The notes beneath the pieces were generated by a model. That model saw only the letters and a list, made by a program, of their open reading frames with translations. It was not told the origin of the DNA and did no database searches. The translations under genes and the position numbers were made by a program. This document shows, in pieces, positions 6,612-12,553 of a DNA stretch of 12,553 nucleotides (position 1 is its first letter; every line of letters starts with the position of its first letter). Origin of the DNA: Bryobacteraceae bacterium (GTDB lineage Bacteria > Acidobacteriota > Terriglobia > Bryobacterales > Bryobacteraceae); assembly GCA_025350445.1 (NCBI GenBank), contig JANXXV010000088.1, forward strand, positions 1-12,553. Direction: 5' to 3'.

Positions 6612-6975
6612 TTTCGCCACAATCCGCGTTGTGCCGCGTGTTGAGCGCGAGGAATTCGTGAATGCCGGCGTGATTGTGTTCTGCCTGGGACAGAAGTTTC
6701 TGCGGGCACTCGTTCATGTGGACCCCGCGCGGCTGAAGGCGCTGTGGCCGGAGTTGGATGTGGACTTGGTGCGGCAGCATCTGGACGCATTTCCGAAGAT
6801 ATGCGATGGTGGCTTAGAGGGTGGCCCGATTGCGAGGTTAACTGCCCGCGAGCGATTTCACTGGCTGGTGGCTCCGCGCAGCACCATGATACAGATCTCC
6901 GCGGTTCACAGCGGACTTTGCGATTCGCCCGAAGCGGCGCTTCACGAAATGTTCCGCCAGATGGTGCTGCTGTGA
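6589..6975 (+). CDS. DUF3037 family protein (128 aa)
   Basis: Starts at GTG 6589 behind a strong ribosome-binding site and reads MPALHSYDFATIRVVPRVER. Marks of the DUF3037 family are YDFATIRVVPRVEREEFVNAG near the N-terminus, the central DVDLVRQHLDAFPKIC, and the highly conserved LTARERFHWLVAPRSTMIQ followed by SAVHSGLCDSPEAAL. The function of the family is unknown. There is no signal peptide or membrane segment, so it should be cytoplasmic. The 23-bp overlap with the HipA-like kinase suggests the two proteins are made together and may act as partners, for example regulator or substrate of the kinase; that is inference. It converges on the next gene with only 2 bp between stop codons. Confidence 0.88.
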   Translation: MPALHSYDFATIRVVPRVEREEFVNAGVIVFCLGQKFLRALVHVDPARLKALWPELDVDLVRQHLDAFPKICDGGLEGGPIARLTARERFHWLVAPRSTMIQISAVHSGLCDSPEAALHEMFRQMVLL

Positions 6976-6977
6976 AG

Positions 6978-7634
6978 TCAGGGCTTCTTGCCTTTAAAAC
7001 GACCAGCGAGCGTGGGATAGAATTCACGTAACAGATTTACGCCCGCCACCTGTCCATACCAAATAAGGTAGCTCAGCCCGACATTGTCCCAGCCCTGCCA
7101 ACTGCGGGGCGACCACGCGAGTGGAATGCCCGAGGAGCCGGCGCTGCCGAGGAACAAGGACGTGGAGAAGCGGGAGCGTCCGGCGTCGTTCCGGCAGACA
7201 TAAGGAGAGGCGGTCACGTGTCCAAGTCTGGCGCCGAAGCCTTCCGCCTTCGAGCGAAAATACCTGTTGTCCTCGTGAACCAGCGCAGAAACAGCGAAGG
7301 TGATTGTGCTGCCCACCAGAGTGCCGCCATAGCTGCTGGCGGTTCGAAGGCCGTAGGCGCCCCAGCCTTGTCCCCATTCTTTCGGGCTATCAATCCCTTG
7401 ACCGATAGCCGCCCCCGACGCCGCGCCTAGCGCCGCGAGAGGAGAAAACGTTTGCGAGGCGTAATGATCGAATCGTTGCTTCGGCGTGATGGTGGTCCAT
7501 GGCTCCGGTGAGGGTTGGGGTAACAATTTAAGGAACACAGAATCCGCGTCAGGTGTGGAATCTTGAGCGGTGCACGTGCATGCCGCGACGAGCATGCACA
7601 GCGGGAGGTGTGCGAATTTATAGAGAGGCCGCAA
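6978..7634 (-). CDS. Conserved secreted or lipoprotein of unknown function (218 aa)
   Basis: The N-terminus MRPLYKFAHLPLCMLVAACT is a signal peptide; VAAC at residues 16-19 fits a lipobox, so lipidation at Cys19 is possible, with ordinary cleavage after CTAQ as the alternative. The start is a TTG at 7634; the first ATG (residue 14) would destroy the signal. The body contains TPKQRFDHYASQTFSP, Gly/Ala-rich helices (68-80), WGAYGLRTASSYGGTLVGS, HEDNRYF (120-126), and a C-terminal half rich in small and aromatic residues. I recall related unannotated proteins in Acidobacteria with the H.D.RYF motif and an RxDxG segment; no function is known. It may be associated with the outer membrane. It is divergent from the YXWXXGXW gene and convergent with the DUF3037 gene. 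Confidence 0.75.
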   Translation of the reverse strand: MRPLYKFAHLPLCMLVAACTCTAQDSTPDADSVFLKLLPQPSPEPWTTITPKQRFDHYASQTFSPLAALGAASGAAIGQGIDSPKEWGQGWGAYGLRTASSYGGTLVGSTITFAVSALVHEDNRYFRSKAEGFGARLGHVTASPYVCRNDAGRSRFSTSLFLGSAGSSGIPLAWSPRSWQGWDNVGLSYLIWYGQVAGVNLLREFYPTLAGRFKGKKP

Positions 7635-7738
7635 GTAAATCGGTTTCCAATAGTCCCATGATATCTCCGGATCGCTGGAAACATTAACGCAGCATGAACC
7701 CGGTACCCGTTACGATCCTTTGCCGCGTTCTTGTTGTT

Positions 7739-7747
7739 AGGAGGTGA
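7739..7747 (+). promoter_or_regulatory. Near-ideal Shine-Dalgarno sequence
   Basis: AGGAGGTGA, fully complementary to the usual 16S rRNA tail, lies 5 nt before the ATG at 7753. It fixes that start over the in-frame GTG at 7744, which lies inside the site. It is by far the strongest ribosome-binding site in the window and implies high translation of the small secreted protein that follows. Confidence 0.9.
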
Positions 7748-7752
7748 CGGTC

Positions 7753-8223
7753 ATGAAAAACGCCATCTTATTAACGGTTTTATCTCTCGCGACAGCGAGT
7801 TCCACGCTGTTTGCGCAACCGCGGTTTTCTATTGGCATGGGCGCCCCCGCGCCTCGATACTATGAACAGACGCCGGACTCTGCCTATTCCGAATACGATT
7901 CCGGACCACAGTACGACTACCAGCCACCGTGCCCAGGGCCAGGTTATTTCTGGACTGCCGGGACCTGGTATCCATCCGGTGGACGCAGGCTCTGGCGTGC
8001 CGGGTACTGGGCGCCTCCGGTCTATCGCGGGTATTCGGGCGGACCTCGTTACTCCAGCCCTCGTTCGTACGGGGAAGTTTACTTTCGCGGCGGATACGAT
8101 AATAGATACCGCGGTAACTTCAACGATTACCGTCGGGACTTCGGCCGGGACCACGACCGCGGCTACGAGCGGGACCACGACCGCGGTCACCGCGACAATT
8201 TTCGCGGCGAGCACCGGCGGTAA
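7753..8223 (+). CDS. Secreted YXWXXGXW repeat protein (156 aa)
   Basis: A signal peptide (MKNAILLTVLSLATASSTLFAQ, cut about residue 22) is followed by a low-complexity region rich in Tyr, Pro and Gly. WTAGTW (67-72) and WRAGYW (81-86), in the segment GYFWTAGTWYP...LWRAGYWAPP, match the short YXWXXGXW repeat family of exported bacterial proteins, whose function is unknown. The C-terminus is a basic, charged tail with two tandem copies of RDHDRGYE/RDHDRGHR. It probably resides in the periplasm or outside the cell, perhaps as a structural or surface-coating protein. It is preceded by a near-ideal ribosome-binding site and followed by a perfect hairpin, so it is likely a highly expressed single-gene unit. 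Confidence 0.85.
   Translation: MKNAILLTVLSLATASSTLFAQPRFSIGMGAPAPRYYEQTPDSAYSEYDSGPQYDYQPPCPGPGYFWTAGTWYPSGGRRLWRAGYWAPPVYRGYSGGPRYSSPRSYGEVYFRGGYDNRYRGNFNDYRRDFGRDHDRGYERDHDRGHRDNFRGEHRR
8146..8186 (+). repeat. Tandem 24-bp repeat in the YXWXXGXW gene
   Basis: A 17-nt segment (8146-8162) is repeated exactly at 8170-8186, a 24-bp period that encodes the octapeptide RDHDRG plus two variable residues. The identical codons suggest recent slippage, and copy number could vary between strains. Confidence 0.85.
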
Positions 8224-8239
8224 GTTCGCAAGAGTTGGC

Positions 8240-8271
8240 GCTGGCCGCGGAAACGTCCGTCCGCGGCCAGC
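8240..8271 (+). terminator. Perfect GC hairpin after the YXWXXGXW gene
   Basis: Arms 8240-8251 (GCTGGCCGCGGA) and 8260-8271 are exact reverse complements over 12 bp with an 8-nt loop. The stem starts 16 nt after the stop codon. No T-tract follows (TAAGATAATC), so it is not a textbook intrinsic terminator; it may end transcription with help, or protect the 3' end of an abundant mRNA. It sits only 11 bp before the MFS gene start, so it probably separates the two units. Confidence 0.65.
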
Positions 8272-8282
8272 TAAGATAATCA

Positions 8283-9476
8283 TTGGACGCCTACGCTTCC
8301 TTTCGTTCCCGCGATTACCGTTTCCTGCTTGCCGGCAGCTTTCTTTCCAGTTTCGGCCTGCAGATGCTGTCGGTGGCGGTCAGTTGGGACCTGTACACCG
8401 CTACTAAATCCGCCGTCGCTCTGGGCAACGTCGGGTTGGTGCAAGTAACTCCGTTCCTGTTGTTCGCCCTCTTCGCCGGCCATTTCGCGGACCGCCACGA
8501 CCGCCGCCGGATCATGCTCGTCACGCAGTTGCTCTTGTTGATTGCCTGCGGATTGCTTGTTCTGAATTCCCGCTCCGTTCCGATTATTTACGGGTGCCTG
8601 TTTTTGACGGCTACCGCGCGAGCATTTCAAGGGCCGGCGCGGCTGGCGGTTCTTCCGCACGTTGTTCCAGCGGAAACGCTGCGAAACGCCATTACCTGGA
8701 ACAGCAGCGCCAATGAAATCGCCAATGTCGCTGGCCCGGCGGTTGCGGGAATTTTGTTGGCCGCCACCGGCAGCCGAACCGTCTACCTTGTCCAGTGCGG
8801 TTTCGCAACGCTGACCTTGGCCTGCTTCTACATGGTTCGCTTTCGTGGTGATGCCGCGCGCGAAGTATCGACGCCTACCGGCAAATCGGTCCTCGAAGGA
8901 GTACGCTTTGTTTGGACAGATAAGCTGATTCTGTCGGCGATGTCGCTCGATCTGTTCTCGGTTCTATTTGGCGGCGCAACGGCGCTGCTTCCCATTTACG
9001 CGGTCGAGATATTGCATACCGGCGCCCGCGGTCTGGGCTGGTTGCGCGCCGCACCGTCAATCGGCGCGGTCGTTATGGCGCTAACGCAAACGCACTTCCT
9101 CCGGCTGCAACATGCCGGCCGGGCTTTGCTGTGGTCGGTTGCGGGATTCGGTGCGGCTACGGTTGCGTTCGGGTTGTCGCGCTCGCTGCTGCTATCGTTT
9201 CTGATGCTTGTCGTCACTGGCGCGCTGGACAATATTAGCGTGGTGCTGCGCACTTCGCTGGTCCAAACGGCCACGCCGGACCGGCTGCGCGGCCGGGTGC
9301 TGGCGGTCAATAATATCTTTATCAGTTGCTCCAACCAATTGGGCGCGGTGGAATCCGGCTGGACTGCCGCATGGTTCGGCCCGGTTCCCAGCGTTGTTGC
9401 CGGTGGCATGGCTACTCTGATGATTGTGGCCGCGTTCGCCGCCAGGTCGCGGGCGCTGCGCAACTGGCGGCACTAG
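8283..9476 (+). CDS. MFS transporter, MFS_3/EntS-like exporter (397 aa)
   Basis: A membrane protein with about 11-12 hydrophobic segments along its length, starting MDAYASFRSRDYRFLLAGSF. The short N-terminal SFRSRDYRFLLAG, motif A GHFADRHDRRR (66-76) between segments 2 and 3, FQGPARLAVLPHVVP, and the late LVQTATPDRLRGRVLAVNNI are typical of the MFS_3/EntS-like group of exporters, which includes siderophore and drug efflux proteins. The substrate is unknown. The start is TTG at 8283: an in-frame TAA lies at 8277-8279, and the next Met (residue 28) would remove the first membrane segment. No clear Shine-Dalgarno sequence is seen. The stop is followed by 21 bp and the hydrolase gene in the same direction, so the two may share a transcript. 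Confidence 0.88.
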   Translation: MDAYASFRSRDYRFLLAGSFLSSFGLQMLSVAVSWDLYTATKSAVALGNVGLVQVTPFLLFALFAGHFADRHDRRRIMLVTQLLLLIACGLLVLNSRSVPIIYGCLFLTATARAFQGPARLAVLPHVVPAETLRNAITWNSSANEIANVAGPAVAGILLAATGSRTVYLVQCGFATLTLACFYMVRFRGDAAREVSTPTGKSVLEGVRFVWTDKLILSAMSLDLFSVLFGGATALLPIYAVEILHTGARGLGWLRAAPSIGAVVMALTQTHFLRLQHAGRALLWSVAGFGAATVAFGLSRSLLLSFLMLVVTGALDNISVVLRTSLVQTATPDRLRGRVLAVNNIFISCSNQLGAVESGWTAAWFGPVPSVVAGGMATLMIVAAFAARSRALRNWRH

Positions 9477-9484
9477 CCGCGTGA

Positions 9485-9490
9485 TCTAAT
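9485..9490 (+). promoter_or_regulatory. Putative -10 element before the hydrolase gene
   Basis: TCTAAT lies 7 nt before the ATG at 9498, and no Shine-Dalgarno sequence is present. Transcription from here would begin close to the ATG, giving a leaderless mRNA. No clear -35 box is visible, so confidence is low. Confidence 0.28.
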
Positions 9491-9497
9491 ATCGGTG

Positions 9498-10640
9498 ATG
9501 TGGTTTTCGCTTTTCTTCCTTACCGCACTGACAGCCTCGGCTCAGCGGTTGGGCCGGGTGGTGGATTCGGTAAAGTGCCTTGCGGACCCGTCACAATCCT
9601 ACGCGCTTTACGTACCGTTGCGCTATGCTCCGGAGCGTTCGTGGCCGGTGATTTTCGCTTTTGACCCGCGAGCCAGCGGTCGAGTTCCGGTTGAAATCTA
9701 CCAGGCTGCCGCGGAGAAGTTCGGCTATCTCGTGGCCGGTTCGAACAATTCCCGGAACGGGTCGTGGACTGTGAGTATGACGGCTGCCCAAGCGATGATA
9801 AACGACGTGCTCGACAATTTTCAGGTGGATCGGAAACGCCTCTACACAGCCGGTATGTCTGGCGGCGCGCGGGTAGCCCTGGGCATTGCGCTCAACTCGA
9901 ACCGGATGGCCGGAGTGATTGCGTCCAGCGCCGGTTATCCCGATTCCAAGCCACGGAAGACCTTGCCGTTCGCGTTGTTCGGCACGGCCGGGACGGAGGA
10001 CTTCAATCTTCTGGAAATGCGGCAACTGGATCGGACACTGGCGACGCCCCATCGCGTTACGGTGTTTGACGGGGGACACGTCTGGCTCTCAAGCGCGCTT
10101 GCCGTGGAAGCAGTGGAGTGGATGGAACTGGAGGCCATGAAATCGGGCCGCCGGCCGAGCGATGCGGCATGGATCGAAGAGATATTTGTAAGGCGTACCG
10201 CTGCCTGTGAACAGAAATCCGGCAAGGAACTGCTGCTGGCGCTGGAAGCGCTGGCGGCGGACTTTGAACGGCTGAAGGACGTCGCGGGATTCGTGTCGCG
10301 CGCCTCCGCCTTGCATCGAGACAAGGAAGTGCGCAACGAGCTGAAGAAAGACCGGGCGGAAGAAGAGAGCGAGCAGCGGCAGACCGGCGAGATTCTGGGC
10401 ATGGAACGCCAGCTTGCACCGCCGCTTGGATCCGGCGATGAGAGGCAAACCGTTCTCAATCAGCTTCGTGTGCGTTGGAAGAAAATCGCTTCGATGGCAA
10501 ACGCTTCCGAGGATTCGGCTGAGCGGCGCACGGCTCGGCGGATTCTGCGCGGCCTGACGATGGGCTCCGGGGAGCGAGTGAAAGATCCGGAGTACCTCGC
10601 CATGTTGGCGGAATTCCGCCCAGCCAATCCGCGGCGCTAA
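9498..10640 (+). CDS. Secreted alpha/beta hydrolase with charged helical C-terminal tail
   Basis: 380 residues from the ATG at 9498 (a GTG directly before it is possible). Residues 1-16 (MWFSLFFLTALTASAQ) are a signal peptide. The catalytic domain, to about residue 210, resembles the PHB-depolymerase/LpqC-like and phospholipase/carboxylesterase hydrolases: SWPVIFAFDPRASG, YTAGMSGGARVAL with Ser121, FGTAGTEDFN with Asp168 and FDGGHVWLS with His194, so the triad is complete. The rest (about 210-380) is rich in Glu, Lys, Arg and Ala and strongly helical, with a coiled-coil-like stretch EVRNELKKDRAEEESEQR; I recognise no domain there. Substrate is unknown; ester hydrolysis outside the cytoplasm is the best guess. 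It converges on the transhydrogenase gene with 9 bp between stops and no visible terminator. Confidence 0.82.
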   Translation: MWFSLFFLTALTASAQRLGRVVDSVKCLADPSQSYALYVPLRYAPERSWPVIFAFDPRASGRVPVEIYQAAAEKFGYLVAGSNNSRNGSWTVSMTAAQAMINDVLDNFQVDRKRLYTAGMSGGARVALGIALNSNRMAGVIASSAGYPDSKPRKTLPFALFGTAGTEDFNLLEMRQLDRTLATPHRVTVFDGGHVWLSSALAVEAVEWMELEAMKSGRRPSDAAWIEEIFVRRTAACEQKSGKELLLALEALAADFERLKDVAGFVSRASALHRDKEVRNELKKDRAEEESEQRQTGEILGMERQLAPPLGSGDERQTVLNQLRVRWKKIASMANASEDSAERRTARRILRGLTMGSGERVKDPEYLAMLAEFRPANPRR

Positions 10641-10649
10641 GAAAACAGA

Positions 10650-12101
10650 TCAGGCCGGCGGCGTTGCGGCGGGCGTGCTGCCGTTGATGGTGCAGCCAAG
10701 CCGGTTAATGCCGTCGAAGGCGGCCACTTTGTAGCATTCCGCCAGGGTGGGGTAATTGAAGACAGTGTTCACGAAATAATCCACCTTGCCTCCGAATGCC
10801 AGCACTGCCTGTCCGATGTGCACCAGCTCGCTGGAGCCTTCGCCGATGATGTGGACCCCCAAAAGGTCTCGGGATTCGGCGTGGAAAATCAGCTTCAGCA
10901 GCCCGGTGGTATCGCCGATGATCTGGCCGCGCGCAATTTCACGATAGCGGGCCTTGCCGATTTCGTACGACACTCCATCGTGCGTCAATTCTTCCTCATT
11001 GCGGCCCACTGTGGAAATTTCAGGAATCGTATAAATTCCGTAGGGGAAGAGTTCGGGTACCGATTTCGCTTCTACGTGGAAAGCGTGGCAGGCAGCCAGA
11101 CGGCCTTGTTCCATGGATGTGGAGGCCAGGCTGGGGAAGCCGATCAAATCTCCTACGGCGTATATATTCGGGGTGTTGGTCTGGTAGTTCTGATTGACTC
11201 TGAGGCGGCCCCGGTCGTCCGGGACAATACCGGCAGCCTCAAGATTCAGCCGGTTGGTGTTGCCGGTGCGCCCGATGCTGTACAAGGCCTTGTCGGTGAC
11301 CACCTGTTTCCCGCTGGCAAGGTGAATGCGGACGCGGTCGCCGTGTTCGTCGTGCACAGGCTCAATGGTGCTGACCTCTTCGCAAAGCCGCAGGGTCACG
11401 CGGTTCTCACGAAGCTGATAGGCGAGAGCGTCCACTATCTCCGCATCTATAAACGGCAGCAATCTGGGGCGCTTGTCTATCAACGTCACGCGTACGCCCA
11501 AGGCGGCGAACATACAGGCATATTCGCAGCCGATCACGCCGGCCCCGACCACGGTTAGGGTGCGCGGCAGACAATCGAGCTTCAGAATATCGTCGCTGGT
11601 CAGAATCCGGCGGTGATCGAAGGGGATGTGAGGGTCCATTGTCGCCTCCGTTCCCGTCGCGATAACGATGGTATCGCCGGTGATCAGGCGTTGTCCCCGG
11701 TCGTGTTCGTCCACCAGGTCCAACTTCAGCGTGTGGGCATCGACGAAAGAAGCCGTGGCCGAAAGCAGGTCGATGTGATTGCGGCTCAGTTGGTGCCGCG
11801 TGACGTCGATTTCGTGGCGGATCACCTGATCGGTACGCAGCATCAGGTCGTCAATGGTGATGTTCTGTTTGACGGTGTAGGAGGCGCCGTAGAACGACCT
11901 CTCGCGGAAGCCGGACAAGTCGAGCACCGCTTCCCGGAAGGTCTTACTGGGGATGGTGCCGGTGTTGACGCTGACGCCGCCAACCACCGATTTCCGTTCC
12001 ACCAGCGCAACGCGTTTGTCTAACTTCGCGCCCTGGATGGCCGCACGCTGTCCCGCCGGACCCGACCCGATCACAATCAGGTCATAGTCAAAATCAGGCA
12101 T
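10650..12101 (-). CDS. sthA: Soluble pyridine nucleotide transhydrogenase (Si-specific type)
   Basis: 483 residues, the usual length for SthA (about 465-470) plus a short Pro/Ala tail. It is an FAD-dependent pyridine-nucleotide-disulfide oxidoreductase: FAD-binding GSGPAG (12-17), NAD(P)-binding VVGAGVIGCEYA (184-195), second FAD motif IYAVGDLIGFPSLAS, and the dimerisation domain with VHIGQAVLAFGG and YFVNTVFNYPTLAECYKVAAFDGINRL. Where lipoamide dehydrogenase and glutathione reductase have CxxxxC, this protein has GGVSVNTGTIPSKT: both redox cysteines are missing. With the C-terminal motif this points to SthA, which moves hydride between NADPH and NAD+ to balance cytosolic pools. E. coli SthA keeps one cysteine at this site; here there is none. 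No Shine-Dalgarno sequence precedes the ATG. Confidence 0.87.
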   Translation of the reverse strand: MPDFDYDLIVIGSGPAGQRAAIQGAKLDKRVALVERKSVVGGVSVNTGTIPSKTFREAVLDLSGFRERSFYGASYTVKQNITIDDLMLRTDQVIRHEIDVTRHQLSRNHIDLLSATASFVDAHTLKLDLVDEHDRGQRLITGDTIVIATGTEATMDPHIPFDHRRILTSDDILKLDCLPRTLTVVGAGVIGCEYACMFAALGVRVTLIDKRPRLLPFIDAEIVDALAYQLRENRVTLRLCEEVSTIEPVHDEHGDRVRIHLASGKQVVTDKALYSIGRTGNTNRLNLEAAGIVPDDRGRLRVNQNYQTNTPNIYAVGDLIGFPSLASTSMEQGRLAACHAFHVEAKSVPELFPYGIYTIPEISTVGRNEEELTHDGVSYEIGKARYREIARGQIIGDTTGLLKLIFHAESRDLLGVHIIGEGSSELVHIGQAVLAFGGKVDYFVNTVFNYPTLAECYKVAAFDGINRLGCTINGSTPAATPPA

Positions 12102-12106
12102 GGACT

Positions 12107-12112
12107 ATTGTA
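12107..12112 (-). promoter_or_regulatory. Putative -10 element before sthA
   Basis: On the minus strand TACAAT lies 5 nt before the ATG at 12101, in the 56-bp gap after the response-regulator gene. A start of transcription at the usual distance would fall at or near the ATG, so the mRNA may be leaderless; no Shine-Dalgarno or good -35 box is seen. Confidence 0.3.
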
Positions 12113-12157
12113 TCCGCAGTTCGCGGTTTCCCATCACTGAAAATTGTGTCTAAGCCG

Positions 12158-12553
12158 TTAACGGTCCACCAGATGCAGACCCTTATGGATGGCATAGAGC
12201 GCAAGCTCCAGCCGGTCGGAAACGCCTAGTTTGTCGAAGATGTTATGCAAATGGTTTTTCACCGTCTGTTCGCTGATAAACATCTTCTCGGCCATTTCCT
12301 TGTTCTTGTAGCCTTGCGCCACCAGTCCCACAATCTCGCGCTCGCGCGTGCTGAGCGGAGAACGTTCGCGCGTTTTGCCACCGGTGCCGCCAATTACGTC
12401 CCCCGGTGCGGCGAACTGGCGCATCACCGCCGCAGTGGTGTGCGAATCCAGCCAGATCTCGCCGGCAAACACCTTGCGAATGCTTTTGATGATCAGTTCC
12501 GGAGCGGTCTGCTTTAACACAATACCGGAGCATCCAAGCTTCATCGCCTGGAC
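12158..12553 (-). CDS. NarL/FixJ-type response regulator, C-terminal part (5' end cut by window)
   Basis: The frame is open to the window's right edge, so the N-terminus (phospho-acceptor Asp and most of the receiver) lies outside. The visible 131 residues begin VQAMKLGCSGIVLKQTAPEL, the last strand of a receiver domain with the conserved Lys, followed by its final helix IIKSIRKVFAGEIWLD. A linker leads to a LuxR-type helix-turn-helix: LSTREREIVGLVAQGYKNKE, MAEKMFISEQTVKNHLHNI, FDKLGVSDRLELALYAI. This is the GerE/LuxR DNA-binding domain of two-component regulators. The partner kinase should lie beyond the edge. It is 56 bp upstream of sthA in the same direction; a regulatory link is possible but not shown. 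Confidence 0.92.
   Translation of the reverse strand, partial: VQAMKLGCSGIVLKQTAPELIIKSIRKVFAGEIWLDSHTTAAVMRQFAAPGDVIGGTGGKTRERSPLSTREREIVGLVAQGYKNKEMAEKMFISEQTVKNHLHNIFDKLGVSDRLELALYAIHKGLHLVDR

Noticed and set aside
10818..11558. Plus-strand frame of 246 codons
   Set aside because: Antisense to the clearly recognised transhydrogenase gene; no independent evidence.

Overview
The window reads as a chromosomal segment of a moderately GC-rich, soil-type Acidobacteriota, most likely of the Solibacter/Bryobacter group. This is inferred from gene content (S55 peptidase, exosortase with EpsI, HipA-like kinase with DUF3037, YXWXXGXW secreted protein, short secreted hydrolases), not from a marker gene. 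No rRNA, tRNA, CRISPR array or intact insertion sequence is visible. Both ends cut a gene.

Layout. (1) 1-3698: a secreted SpoIVB-like S55 peptidase (minus strand, 3' end cut by the window) diverges from a tight three-gene operon of exosortase, EpsI (DUF3485) and a secreted S9-like hydrolase. The operon looks like a protein-sorting unit, but no polysaccharide genes and no obvious PEP-CTERM substrate are nearby. (2) 3699-4957: a small accessory island with a ParD/ParE-like toxin-antitoxin pair followed by gene remains. The clearest remnant is a nucleotidyltransferase fragment with an in-frame amber codon where a Trp is expected. A two-tier inverted duplication links this debris to the 3' end of the next gene. 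(3) 4958-6975: a SAM-dependent methyltransferase (minus) diverges from an overlapping HipA-like kinase/DUF3037 pair. (4) 6978-8271: a secreted or lipoprotein family protein (minus), then a small secreted YXWXXGXW protein with an almost ideal Shine-Dalgarno sequence and a perfect 12-bp GC hairpin just after its stop. (5) 8283-10640: an MFS exporter and a secreted alpha/beta hydrolase with a charged helical tail. (6) 10650-12553: a soluble transhydrogenase-type flavoprotein (SthA-like) and the C-terminal part of a NarL/FixJ response regulator, both minus.

The points most worth a second look are the swapped order of the S55 catalytic motifs, the isolated exosortase operon, the HipA-like/DUF3037 module, and the island at 4456-5043, where broken genes and an inverted duplication meet. 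No complete new system is proven; the best candidate for an under-described functional unit is the kinase/DUF3037 pair.
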